The position numbers and the translations under genes were made by a program. From CATQHD01 sp965202675 (GTDB lineage: Bacteria > Actinomycetota > Acidimicrobiia > Spongiisociales > Spongiisociaceae): a stretch of 64,000 nt of DNA. Of the stretch, positions 1 to 8,030 are shown one piece after another. The notes under the pieces are model-generated. The model did not search any database and was not told where the DNA came from. It worked only from the letters and a program-made list of their open reading frames with translations. Each line of letters starts with the position of its first letter. The first letter of the stretch is position 1. The DNA is taken from NCBI GenBank assembly GCA_965202675.1, contig OZ241842.1:1860001-1924000 (forward strand), given 5' to 3'.

Positions 1-320
1 ACCGGCTCGCCGTCGATCACCGCCACCTCTCCCCACCCCAGGCGGACGTCGGCCCGAGTCGTCGTGGTCGGCTCGTCCTCCGTCTCTGCGGCGGTGACTG
101 AGGATGCTGCGGCCGGGGATGTTGTGGTCGGGGAAGCCGTCGACCCGCCGGCGGCCTGGGCCGACGTGGTCGGCTCAGCCGCCGCCCCTCCGTCCGTATC
201 GCCGGACGTTCCCTCGTCGGCGGCGCCCCCGCACCCCGCAAAGGCCAAGGCCAGCACCAATGCCAATAGAGAAAGCCGCCGCCGCGCCTGGCGGGTGGGG
301 CGTTCCTGAAAGACGAACAA
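1..320 (-). CDS. SurA/PpiC-like lipoprotein, N-terminal part (gene runs off the left edge)
   Basis: The leftward frame begins at a TTG (318-320) preceded by a strong AGGAGG at 325-330. About ten residues in, it encodes an Arg-rich stretch, a hydrophobic segment and a lipobox ending FAGC, so the product should be an exported lipoprotein. A Thr/Ser/Ala-rich low-complexity linker follows. The last visible residues read VAVIDGEPV, which resembles the opening strand of SurA/PrsA-type foldases (AVVNGEPI). A SurA-like lipoprotein beside mfd is common in actinobacteria, which supports the call. The chaperone and isomerase domains are outside the window, so the function rests on nine residues and context. 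A GATACT -10-like hexamer lies at 336-341 on this strand. Confidence 0.6.
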   Translation of the reverse strand, partial: MFVFQERPTRQARRRLSLLALVLALAFAGCGGAADEGTSGDTDGGAAAEPTTSAQAAGGSTASPTTTSPAAASSVTAAETEDEPTTTTRADVRLGWGEVAVIDGEP

Positions 321-488
321 CGAGCCTCCTTCCAAAGTATCCCGAGAAACCGAGAACATCCACAGGTTAGGCGAGATGATGCGTTCCCCGGTCCGGCGCA
401 TCCCCGAGCGGGGCGGGCAGACTCTTGGGCCGGGCATGAGCGGGGTTGTTGCCCGGACGCAGACCGCGCGGCCTCCGAACCCAAATAC

Positions 489-901
489 GTGCGCGGATAG
501 AGAAGGCAGAAGGGGTCCTGGTACAAACAACCGTTGGATGGTCTGCCCGATGAGTACGGCGGCAGGCGCTGCGCCCGCCGATGGAGCAACAAAGGCGCCC
601 TATCCGTGCAACCTCCGAACCTGCTGGTCAAAGCCCCTTTCCCACCCCCGGAGCCCGGCAAGAACGCGAAAAACACCGCCCCCTCGCCCCGCTTCGCGGG
701 CCCGGCCCCCACCTCCACCACCTGTTTTCCGGACGCGGTCGGTCAGTATCCCGGAGGATCGCGTTCGGAAGATGATCCCTGTCTCGGTCTGCGGGCCCGG
801 CGGACCGGAGGTGCTTTCGGCTCTTCCATTAATACAGCATCGGTGCGACATAGTCAATACCCTTGTCGGGGATCTGACGGGGTTTTTTTGTCACTCCGTG
901 A
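489..901 (-). repeat. Intergenic structured repeat, copy 1 (candidate ncRNA)
   Basis: This is one of four related elements in the window. Its right edge carries TCACTCCGTGA (891-901) followed by seven A on the minus strand. A promoter comes next, then the CACCTCC block, nested helices, the CCCGC-GAA-GCGGG hairpin and the block containing CGGGCAGACCATCC near 530-555. It holds a single copy of the variable internal module. The element lies between two leftward genes, and its right edge overlaps the mfd stop codon. The 321-488 stretch to its left has no recognisable gene, only the probable leader of the lipoprotein. The boundaries are where visible similarity among copies fades and are accurate to about 10 bases. 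Confidence 0.75.
829..857 (-). promoter_or_regulatory. Promoter of repeat copy 1
   Basis: On the minus strand TTGACT (852-857) is separated by exactly 17 bases from TATTAA (829-834). The same geometry is kept in all four copies. Transcription would run leftward through the repeat, starting near position 822. An A7 run lies about 25 bases upstream of the -35 and could act as an UP element. Confidence 0.6.
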
Positions 902-3900
902 TTTGAGGCGGCCACATCGCCGCCAGGAAATCGAGCAGGCTGCGGAGCAGGCCGCCCTTCCGGGGCAGGGGAAGGAACAGCCGGGATTGGCCCGACCGGA
1001 CCGCCGCCGGCGCCAGGCGTTCCAGCCGTATCTCCTGGGATTGGGTCAGCTCGACCGGCCCCAGCCTCACCTCGCGCCGCAGCTTCACCACCTCCTCCAG
1101 CCCGATCCGGACCGCCTCCACCCGCAGGCGGGCGGTCTCGATCAGGCGCTCCGCCGCCGGGGGCATGGGGCCGTAGCGGTCCCGCCACTCGGCGGCCACG
1201 TCCTCCACTTCCTCCTGTGAAACGGCCGACGCCAGCCGCCGGTAGGCCTCCAAGCGGACGTTCTGGTCGGCGGCATATGACTCGGGAAGATGGGCGTCCA
1301 GGCCCAGATCGATCCGCACCTCCTTCGGCTTTCCGGCGTCCGGGCCGGTTCCCATCCGCTCCGCCACCGCCTCGGAGACCAGCTCCACATAAAGGTCGAA
1401 GCCCACCGCGGCGATGTGGCCGGACTGCATCTCGCCCAGCACCGACCCCGCCCCCCGGATCTCCAGATCGCGCATGGCCAGATGCAGACCCGAGCCCAGC
1501 TCGGTGAACTGCCCCACCGCCTCCAGACGGCGGTAGGCGGTCTCGGGGAGGACAGACGAGTCGGGGTGGAACAGGTAGGCGTAGGCCCGCTGGCTCGACC
1601 GGCCCACCCGCCCGCGCAGCTGGTAGAGCTGGGCCAACCCCAGCTGGTCGGCCCGCTCCACGATCAGGGTGTTGACCTGGGGCAGGTCCAATCCCGATTC
1701 GATGATGGTGGTGGCCACCAGCACGTCGAAGCGGTGGTCCCAGAAGTCCAGCATGGTCTGCTCGAGCCGCCCCTCGTTCATCCGCCCGTGGGCAACCCCG
1801 ACGCGGACGCCCGGCACCAGCTCCTGGAGCCCCGCCACCGCCCGGTCGATGGAATGGATGCGGTTGTGCACGTAGAAAACCTGGCCTTCCCGCAACAGCT
1901 CGCGGCGGATGGCCGCCGACACCACCTGCGGGTCGTCCGGCCCTACGTAGGTGAGGATCGGGTGGCGGTCCTCGGGCGGGGTCAGGATGTGGCTCACCTC
2001 CCTGATCCCGGTCAGGGCCATCTCCAGGGTGCGGGGAATGGGGGTGGCGGTCAGGGTCAGCACGTCCACCCCCGCCTTCATGCCCTTGATGCGGTCCTTG
2101 GCCTTGACCCCGAACCGGTGCTCCTCGTCCACCACCAGCAGGCCCAACTTGTGGAACTCGACTCCTTCCGACAGCAGGCCGTGGGTGCCGATTGCCACGT
2201 CCACCTCTCCGGTGCGCAGCCCTTCCACCACCCGGCGGGACTGGGCGGGGGTGAGGAAACGGCTGAGCATCTCCACCCGGACGGGGTAGGGCGCGAAGCG
2301 TTCGGAGAAGGTCTGGTAGTGCTGCTGGGCCAGGAGGGTGGTGGGGCACAGCACCGCCGCCTGGAAACCGTCGCTGACCGCCTTGAAGGCCGCCCGCAGC
2401 GCTACCTCCGTCTTGCCGAACCCCACGTCGCCGAACACCAGCCGGTCCATCGGGGCGGGGGATTCCATATCCTTTTTGACCTCGGCGATGGCCTGGAGCT
2501 GGTCGGGGGTTTCCTCGTAGGGAAAGGCGTCCTCCACCTCCCGCTGCCAGGGGGTGTCCGGCGAGAAGGAACGTCCGGCGGCCGCCGCCCTCGCCCGGTG
2601 GACGGCCACCACGTGCTCGGCCAGCACCGACGCCTCCTTGCGCACCTTGTTGCGGGCGGCCGCCCAATCCCGTCCGCCCATCCGGCTGATCCTGGGCGAC
2701 TCGCCGCCCGTGTACTTGCGCACCGCCGCCAGCTGGTCGGTGGGAACGTAGAGCTTGTCGCCTCCGGCGTAGACGATCACGATGTAGTCACGCTCCGCCC
2801 CGGCCATGGACTGGGTGACCAGGCCCTCGAAGCGGCCGATGCCGTGGTGGTCGTGCACCACGGCGTCGCCGGGGGTCAGATCCCGGAAGGCCGGTCCGGC
2901 GCCCCTCCCCCTCCGCCCGGGGCGGCGGTGGGATCGGCGGCGCCCGAATATCTCCTGCTCCCCCAGCACCGCCGCCGACAGGGCCGGTATGACCGCCCCG
3001 GTGTGGATGCCTTCGGCGAGGATTCCGCTCCGCCGTCCTCTTTCCAGCCGCTCCACCACCGGCAGCTCCACGCCGTGCTCGGCGAGCACCCTGGACACCC
3101 TGGCGGCGGCCGGGGCGCCGTCCATGGCCAGCACCACGTCGACGCCGCCGGACATCAGCCGGGCCAAGCCCTGCGCCACCGCCTCGGGATCGCCGGGGGC
3201 GGCGGACAGGCCCCTCGCCTCGATGCTGCGGTCCTCCGGCCGGGCGGGCAGGAGCGGACACTCCAGCAACCGGTCCGGCAGGGAGGAATCCAGGTCGAGG
3301 AACAAGGCGGGCCGGGAACGGCTTCCGGCGGCGCGGTTCCCCCAGGTGCCGGCCAGGGCCTCGGCCAGGTCTGCCTCCTCCGCCGTCAGGCCCTCGGCTC
3401 TGGCCAGGGCCTGCGCCGGATCGAGCAGCACCACCGCCCCCGATTCGGGCAGCTCGTCCAGGAAGCTGCGGGGCGGCGCCAACCAGGGAAGCCATGATTC
3501 CATCCCGGCGAACCTCACCCCCTCGGCTATCCGATCCCAGCTGGACGCCGCCCACGGCTCGCTGGACGCCAGCGCCCGGGCCCGGGCCTTTACGGCCGCG
3601 TCGGGGCGAAACTCGCGAGCCGGATAGGCCGAGAGCCGGTCCGCCGGCCCCACCGACCGCTGCGACCCGATCGAGAACACCCGCAGCTCCTCCACATAGT
3701 CGCCCCAGAAGTCGACCCGCACCGCATCGTCGGCCTGGGCGGGAAACACGTCTATCACCCCTCCCCGCACCGCGAACTCCCCCCGCGTCTCCACCCGGTC
3801 GGTGCGGGTGTATCCGATCTCGTCGAGCCGCTCTACCAGGCCCTCGAAGGAGACCTCCTCGCCCGGCCGCACCACCACCGGACGGGTGGACGATCCGCTC

Positions 3901-4271
3901 ACCCGCTGGATGGCCGCCCGCACCGCCGCCACCACCACCAGGCCGGCGGGCGCCCCGGCCAGACGGCGGCGCACCTCGGCCCGGCGCGCCATGGTCGCCG
4001 TGTTGGGCGACACGTGCTCGAAGGGAAGGGTCTCCCAGGCGGGAAACAGCAGAACGTCGTCGAGGAAAAGGCGCAGGTCGGCGTAGAGGGCGTCCGCCTC
4101 CCGCTCCGTGGGGGCAACCGCCACCAGCGGTCCCTTCGACCGCCGGGCGGCGCCGCCTATCACCGCCGCCCGGGCCGCGGCGGGCACGGCAACCCTTCCG
4201 GGCGGCAGGGGCAGGGTTTCGGGACTCCAGCAGTCCAGGAGGATCGACAGGGGGGCGCGCACGAAGCGCAA
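891..4271 (-). CDS. mfd: Transcription-repair coupling factor Mfd
   Basis: Mfd is an ATP-dependent translocase that removes RNA polymerase stalled at DNA lesions and recruits UvrA. The 1126-residue product has the family's normal length. It has an N-terminal UvrB-like region, a CarD-like RNAP-interaction domain from about residue 460 (GDAVVHDHHGIG), Walker A GDVGFGKTE near 612, the DEEH box near 713, the LTATPIPRT motif and a C-terminal TRCF domain. The start is a TTG with GGGAAGGG nine bases upstream; a GTG lies three codons further in. The gene ends with the codons for QITE and a TGA that are at the same time the conserved edge of repeat copy 1, so the repeat seems to supply the C-terminus. 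Confidence 0.96.
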   Translation of the reverse strand: MRFVRAPLSILLDCWSPETLPLPPGRVAVPAAARAAVIGGAARRSKGPLVAVAPTEREADALYADLRLFLDDVLLFPAWETLPFEHVSPNTATMARRAEVRRRLAGAPAGLVVVAAVRAAIQRVSGSSTRPVVVRPGEEVSFEGLVERLDEIGYTRTDRVETRGEFAVRGGVIDVFPAQADDAVRVDFWGDYVEELRVFSIGSQRSVGPADRLSAYPAREFRPDAAVKARARALASSEPWAASSWDRIAEGVRFAGMESWLPWLAPPRSFLDELPESGAVVLLDPAQALARAEGLTAEEADLAEALAGTWGNRAAGSRSRPALFLDLDSSLPDRLLECPLLPARPEDRSIEARGLSAAPGDPEAVAQGLARLMSGGVDVVLAMDGAPAAARVSRVLAEHGVELPVVERLERGRRSGILAEGIHTGAVIPALSAAVLGEQEIFGRRRSHRRPGRRGRGAGPAFRDLTPGDAVVHDHHGIGRFEGLVTQSMAGAERDYIVIVYAGGDKLYVPTDQLAAVRKYTGGESPRISRMGGRDWAAARNKVRKEASVLAEHVVAVHRARAAAAGRSFSPDTPWQREVEDAFPYEETPDQLQAIAEVKKDMESPAPMDRLVFGDVGFGKTEVALRAAFKAVSDGFQAAVLCPTTLLAQQHYQTFSERFAPYPVRVEMLSRFLTPAQSRRVVEGLRTGEVDVAIGTHGLLSEGVEFHKLGLLVVDEEHRFGVKAKDRIKGMKAGVDVLTLTATPIPRTLEMALTGIREVSHILTPPEDRHPILTYVGPDDPQVVSAAIRRELLREGQVFYVHNRIHSIDRAVAGLQELVPGVRVGVAHGRMNEGRLEQTMLDFWDHRFDVLVATTIIESGLDLPQVNTLIVERADQLGLAQLYQLRGRVGRSSQRAYAYLFHPDSSVLPETAYRRLEAVGQFTELGSGLHLAMRDLEIRGAGSVLGEMQSGHIAAVGFDLYVELVSEAVAERMGTGPDAGKPKEVRIDLGLDAHLPESYAADQNVRLEAYRRLASAVSQEEVEDVAAEWRDRYGPMPPAAERLIETARLRVEAVRIGLEEVVKLRREVRLGPVELTQSQEIRLERLAPAAVRSGQSRLFLPLPRKGGLLRSLLDFLAAMWPPQITE

Positions 4272-4316
4272 TCGTACCGGCCCTTCCCGGTTACAGGCGG
4301 GGGGCGGCCCGGCGGG

Positions 4317-5285
4317 TCAGGCTCCGGTCAGGCCGGCGGCCCGGAAGGATTCGAGCACCCCGGTGAAGGTCTCCCGCGCCGTCCGGTATTCCAGACCCAG
4401 CTCCCAGGCCGCCCGGGAGCCGTCGTAGCGGGCCCCGCAGCGCATCGTCCGCACGGTCTCGCGGCATACGGGAACCGAGCTGACATGACGCCCGATCCGG
4501 TCGGCGAAGGGCTCCAGGAGCGCGAGGGCCCGGGCGGGGATGCAGCGGATCCGGTACTCGCGGCCGGTCAGGTCGCCCATCAGGGCCGCCGCCGAGCGGG
4601 TGGTGATGGTGAAGCCGCTCAGGACGTAACACTGTCCGGGTATTCCCCGCTGCTCGGCGGCCAGATGGCCGCGGGCGCAGTCCTCCACATCCACCATCGA
4701 GACGGGCGTGTCGACCATCACCCGGAGCTGTCCGTTGAGCGCCCGGAGCAGGAGGCCGCCGCTGCCCGCCGACCGGGCCCCGCCCTGGACGGAGGAGGGG
4801 TTGACCGCCACCACCTCCATGCCCCCCGCCTCGGCGAAGGCCGCCTGCTCGGCCCGGTGCTTGGAGCGGCCGTAGTGGCTGAGATGGTGTCCGCCCCGGT
4901 TGGATTCGGATCCCACCGTGCCGGGCTTCTCCCCGAGGGCGGCCACCGACGAGGTGTAGACCAGGCGGCGCGCCCCCGCCCGGCGGGCGGCCCGCACCAC
5001 GTTGCGGGTGCCCGTCACGTTGACCTCGTACAGGCGGGCCGGGTCGGAAGGGCAGAACGACACCAGACCGGCGATGTGATACACCACCTCGCACCCGACG
5101 GCCGCCCTGGCCAGCGAATCGGGGTCGAGTATGTCCCCGGCGGCCGGAGCGGCCCCCAACCCGGCCAGCACCGCGGCGGATTCCTCCGACCGGGCCAGGC
5201 CGCGCACCTCCCGCCCGGCGGCCGCCAGACGACGCACCACCTCCTTGCCCACCACGCCTGTCCCGCCGGTTACCAGGGTTTTCAT
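4317..5285 (-). CDS. Extended SDR: NAD(P)-dependent epimerase/dehydratase or reductase
   Basis: This 322-residue protein has the extended short-chain dehydrogenase fold. The N-terminal TGGTGVVG is the nucleotide-binding glycine motif, DILDP binds near the cofactor, VYTSS supplies the catalytic Ser and YGRSK near residue 142 is the catalytic YxxxK. Such proteins reduce or epimerise sugar nucleotides, flavonoid-like ketones or sterol-like ketones, and the substrate cannot be read from sequence. It lies 22 bases downstream of pgsA and 45 bases upstream of mfd on the same strand, so it is probably cotranscribed with them. Conserved TSSVAALG-type segments recall the dihydroflavonol-4-reductase-like subgroup, but that is only resemblance. 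Confidence 0.85.
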   Translation of the reverse strand: MKTLVTGGTGVVGKEVVRRLAAAGREVRGLARSEESAAVLAGLGAAPAAGDILDPDSLARAAVGCEVVYHIAGLVSFCPSDPARLYEVNVTGTRNVVRAARRAGARRLVYTSSVAALGEKPGTVGSESNRGGHHLSHYGRSKHRAEQAAFAEAGGMEVVAVNPSSVQGGARSAGSGGLLLRALNGQLRVMVDTPVSMVDVEDCARGHLAAEQRGIPGQCYVLSGFTITTRSAAALMGDLTGREYRIRCIPARALALLEPFADRIGRHVSSVPVCRETVRTMRCGARYDGSRAAWELGLEYRTARETFTGVLESFRAAGLTGA

Positions 5286-5307
5286 CGGCCGGCCGGCCGT
5301 TGCCTGC

Positions 5308-5898
5308 TCATCTGTCCGGTCTGGCGCCTGCCTGCCGGACCGCCTCGCGGAACCGGGCGATGTAGTCCCAACCGGAGACGATGGTCACGGCGGCGGTGAT
5401 CCACATCCAGTACTCGTCCAGATAGAAGGCGCCCCACGGCTCGGGCAGGCGCAGCATGGCCAACCCCAGCGCGAGGAACTGCACCGCGGCCTTGGCCTTG
5501 CCCGCCCAGGAAGCCGGCACCACCTTTCCGTCGATGGCCACCACGCTGCGCACCGCCATCACCACGAACTCGCGGGCCATGATGATGAAAGTAACCCAGA
5601 CCGAGGCCCTGTCCACAGAGACCAGCGCGATCAGAACCCCGCTGACCAGCACCTTGTCGGCGGTGGTGTCCCAGAAGGCCCCCATGATGGAGGTGATGCC
5701 CTGCTTGCGGGCGATGTAACCGTCCAGGAAGTCGCTCAGGGCAGCGCAGGCCACCAGGACCGCCGCCGCGCCGAACAGGAAGCCGAGCTCGGTCCGCTCG
5801 GTGGCCAGAACCAAGGAGATGATCACCGGGACGCACAGCACCCGGAACAAGGCCAGCAGATCAGGTAACGAGATAACCGCTCCTCTCGCCCCGTACAC
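5308..5898 (-). CDS. pgsA: CDP-alcohol phosphatidyltransferase, PgsA type
   Basis: The enzyme class transfers a phosphatidyl group from CDP-diacylglycerol to glycerol-3-phosphate, the first committed step to phosphatidylglycerol, in the cytoplasmic membrane. The diagnostic motif D-x2-DG-x2-AR-x8-G-x3-D-x3-D is complete, with acidic residues at 56, 59, 77 and 81. Several hydrophobic helices cover the 196 residues. The start is a GTG. The conserved ISLPDLLALFRV segment matches the usual NIPNLLTLLRI opening, so translation cannot start later. PgsA and phosphatidylinositol-type enzymes share this motif. The NxxT/FR N-terminal pattern favours PgsA. Confidence 0.85.
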   Translation of the reverse strand: MYGARGAVISLPDLLALFRVLCVPVIISLVLATERTELGFLFGAAAVLVACAALSDFLDGYIARKQGITSIMGAFWDTTADKVLVSGVLIALVSVDRASVWVTFIIMAREFVVMAVRSVVAIDGKVVPASWAGKAKAAVQFLALGLAMLRLPEPWGAFYLDEYWMWITAAVTIVSGWDYIARFREAVRQAGARPDR

Positions 5899-5952
5899 TA
5901 CATCCGTCCGCGCCCGCGTCCGCCCGGCGGGCCGGACACCGGCGGCGCCTGG

Positions 5953-6567
5953 TCAGAGCGGGCCTGGCCAGCGGCCTCCGGCCAGGGAAACGGCCCGGTC
6001 GGGGTCGGTCATGAAGACCCTCACCACCTCGGCCGCGTCCTTCACCATCAGGGCGGCCTCGGTCCGCTCTATCGTGAAGAACCTGCCCAGCACGTAATCG
6101 GCGGGCTCCATGTATACAGGCGGACGCCCCACTCCCACCTTCAGCCGCCAGAAGCCGGGCGTTCCCAGGGCGCCGATCACCGACCGCACTCCGTTGTGGC
6201 CGCCGGGGCCGCGGCCTTCATGGAGGCGCAGCCGGCCGAAGTCCAGGTCGATGTCGTCATGCACCACCAGCAGGCCGGAGGCGGGAATCTTGTAGTAACG
6301 GACGGCCGACTGCACCGCCGGACCGCACACGTTCATGAAGGTCTTGGGCAGAGCCAGCACCGCCGGCGCTCCATCGATCACCGTTGCGGCCGAGCGGCAG
6401 TCCACCCGGCGCGGCCCCCGCCCCAGACGGACTCCCAGCTGTTCGGCGAGTTCCTCCACCACCTCGGCCCCTACGTTGTGCCGGGTGCCCCGGTAGGCGG
6501 GTCCGGGGTTGCGGAGGCCGACGACGAGCCTCGCGCCCTCCCCCGCCGGCGGGTGGCGCCCCTTCAC
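5953..6567 (-). CDS. pth: Peptidyl-tRNA hydrolase
   Basis: Pth releases tRNA from peptidyl-tRNAs that drop off the ribosome. The essential residues are visible: the Asn of LRNPG, the catalytic His in GTRHNVG (about residue 30), the Asp in VHDDIDL and the GGHNGVRS loop. The open frame runs up to 6639, inside rplY. The GTG at 6565-6567, just past the rplY stop, gives 204 residues, close to the family length, and removes an Arg-rich extension with no counterpart in the family. Pth directly after rplY (L25/Ctc) is a widespread bacterial arrangement. Confidence 0.9.
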   Translation of the reverse strand: MKGRHPPAGEGARLVVGLRNPGPAYRGTRHNVGAEVVEELAEQLGVRLGRGPRRVDCRSAATVIDGAPAVLALPKTFMNVCGPAVQSAVRYYKIPASGLLVVHDDIDLDFGRLRLHEGRGPGGHNGVRSVIGALGTPGFWRLKVGVGRPPVYMEPADYVLGRFFTIERTEAALMVKDAAEVVRVFMTDPDRAVSLAGGRWPGPL

Positions 6568-6592
6568 CGGAACGGGCCGCCGGGGCGGGCGC

Positions 6593-7237
6593 CTACTCCT
6601 CCGCTTCGTCCTCGGCGCCCTCGGCGTCTTCCGACTCATCCTCTACGGCCTCGTCCTCGTCGACAGGCTCCTCTTCGGCCAGGGACGGGAGATGGATGAC
6701 GACAATGGGCAGGTCGGGGTCGTCCAGGTACTCGACCCCCTCGAGCTCCGGAAGGTCGTCGACCCGGATCAGGTCCCCCACCTCCAGGCCGGAGATGTCT
6801 ACCTGTATCGACTCGGGAATGGCGGTTACCAGCGTGTGCACGCTCACCGTGTTGGTGACCGTCTCGATGATGCCGCCCATCTCCCGGACCCCCGCCGGTT
6901 CGCCGATCAGCTCGACGGCGACCACCGCCTCCACCCGGTCGGTCAGCGATATCTTTACGAAGTCGAGGTGGAGGATGTCCCCCTTGGTCGGGTGGCGCTG
7001 CAGCTGACGGGCCAGGGAGGTGTGGGTCTCCTCCCCCAACTCCAGGTTTATCACTGCGTTCACCCCGGCGTCGGTGGCCAGCACGTTGCGCAGGTCGCGG
7101 GCGTTCACCGCCACCGAAACCGCCTCGGCGCCCTGCCCGTACAGGGTGGCCGGCACCATTCCCCGGCACCTCAGACGGCGCGACGGTCTGGAGCCGGTGT
7201 TCCGTCCGGTCTCGGCTTGCAAGGTAACTTCGGACAT
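6593..7237 (-). CDS. rplY: Ribosomal protein bL25, CTC/TL5 form
   Basis: This is the long form of L25, which binds 5S rRNA in the large subunit and is also known as general stress protein Ctc. The N-terminal 5S-binding domain spans about residues 1-92 (GSRPSRRLRCRGMVPATLYG). The C-terminal TL5 beta domain contains the VEAVVAVELIGEP and ISGLEVGD segments. An unusually acidic tail of about 30 residues, mostly Glu and Asp, ends the 214-residue protein. It is leftward, 25 bases from the pth start, and repeat copy 2 lies upstream. Confidence 0.93.
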   Translation of the reverse strand: MSEVTLQAETGRNTGSRPSRRLRCRGMVPATLYGQGAEAVSVAVNARDLRNVLATDAGVNAVINLELGEETHTSLARQLQRHPTKGDILHLDFVKISLTDRVEAVVAVELIGEPAGVREMGGIIETVTNTVSVHTLVTAIPESIQVDISGLEVGDLIRVDDLPELEGVEYLDDPDLPIVVIHLPSLAEEEPVDEDEAVEDESEDAEGAEDEAEE

Positions 7238-7393
7238 GTCAACTCCTCAACGAGGGCTCGGGCGGGAAAGTATTGGCCTCCGAATTATGCCCTGCCCGCC
7301 TCCGAATGCCAAGACAGGGGCCGTACGAGAGATTACCGAGAGGTCTTCCCGCCCTTGTCTTTCGGTCGGCGTCGGTTCACCCGACCGTTTGGA

Positions 7394-7940
7394 GCGTGCA
7401 CGGACAGGGAGCCGGAAGGCGTCACGGCCCAAGCAACTGTTGGATGGTCTGCCCGATGAGCACGGGCGGCAGGGCGCTGCGCCCGCCGAAGGAACGGCGA
7501 AGGCATCCCCTATCCGCGCGTCCTCCTGCACCCGGTCGTCTTACAGAGAAAGCACCACACCGCGCAACCCAACCCTTCCTGCGAACCCCGCCGGTCGAGC
7601 CCCATCCCGCCTGCAGGCTCCGGGTTCCGGGTCCGTACACGTACCCGCCCTGCTGCGAAACCACTGGTCGAGCCCCATCCCGCCCTCCGGACCCGGCAAG
7701 AACGCGAAAAACGCCGCCCCCTCGCCCCGCTTCGCGGGCCCGGCCCCCACCGCCACCACCGAGAATCCGGACGCGTTCGGTCAGTACCCCGGAGGATCGC
7801 GTTCGGAAGATGATCCCTGCCCCGGTCGGCGGTACCTGCGGACCGGAGGTGCTTGCAGCTCTTCCATTGATACAGCATCGGTGCGGCAAGGTCAATACCC
7901 TTGTGGGCGTATCTGGTGGGTTTTTTTGTCACTTCCGTGA
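7394..7940 (-). repeat. Intergenic structured repeat, copy 2 (candidate ncRNA)
   Basis: It has the same architecture as copy 1 but about 130 bases more, because the variable module is present twice; the sequence GTCGAGCCCCATCCCGCC occurs twice, near 7583 and 7667. The right edge is the inverted repeat TCACTTCCGTGA (7929-7940). The hexamer in the first stem is GGTACC here, where other copies have GGGCCC or GGCGCC. The nested helix is AUCC/GGGU. Between 7238 and 7393 only the rplY leader is present. Between 7941 and 8030 there is one imperfect hairpin (7968-8001). Confidence 0.78.
7867..7895 (-). promoter_or_regulatory. Promoter of repeat copy 2
   Basis: On the minus strand TTGACC (7890-7895) lies 17 bases from TATCAA (7867-7872). 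Transcription would run leftward through the repeat and could continue towards rplY. Confidence 0.55.
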
Positions 7941-7967
7941 TTTACGTGCTCCGTGCAATCCTGGTCT

Positions 7968-8001
7968 ACCGATGGATACACCGGGATTGCTCCATCCGGT
8001 A
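7968..8001 (-). terminator. Hairpin downstream of the DUF4143 ATPase gene
   Basis: The arms TACCGATGGA and TCCATCCGGTA are complementary apart from one bulged base and enclose a 13-base loop. The hairpin lies just past the stop of the leftward ATPase gene. There is no clear U tract, so its role as a terminator is tentative. Confidence 0.35.
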
Positions 8002-8030
8002 TAGGCGGTTTGGGGCGGCTCCGTATCGCG

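Noticed and set aside
1290..3497. A 735-codon open frame antisense to mfd
   Set aside because: Same shadow effect; the product is low complexity and mfd is intact opposite it.
5953..6639. Longer pth starting inside rplY
   Set aside because: The extra 24 residues are Arg/Pro rich and overlap the rplY coding end; the GTG at 6567 gives the normal length.
7510..7932. Long open frame inside repeat copy 2 (and 34025-34591 inside copy 4) as a protein gene
   Set aside because: The corresponding frame stops at codon 22 in copy 1 and near codon 50 in copy 3, and the later residues are Arg/Gly/Pro shadows. Only the first residues align, over the promoter. Kept as a low-interest leader-peptide question.
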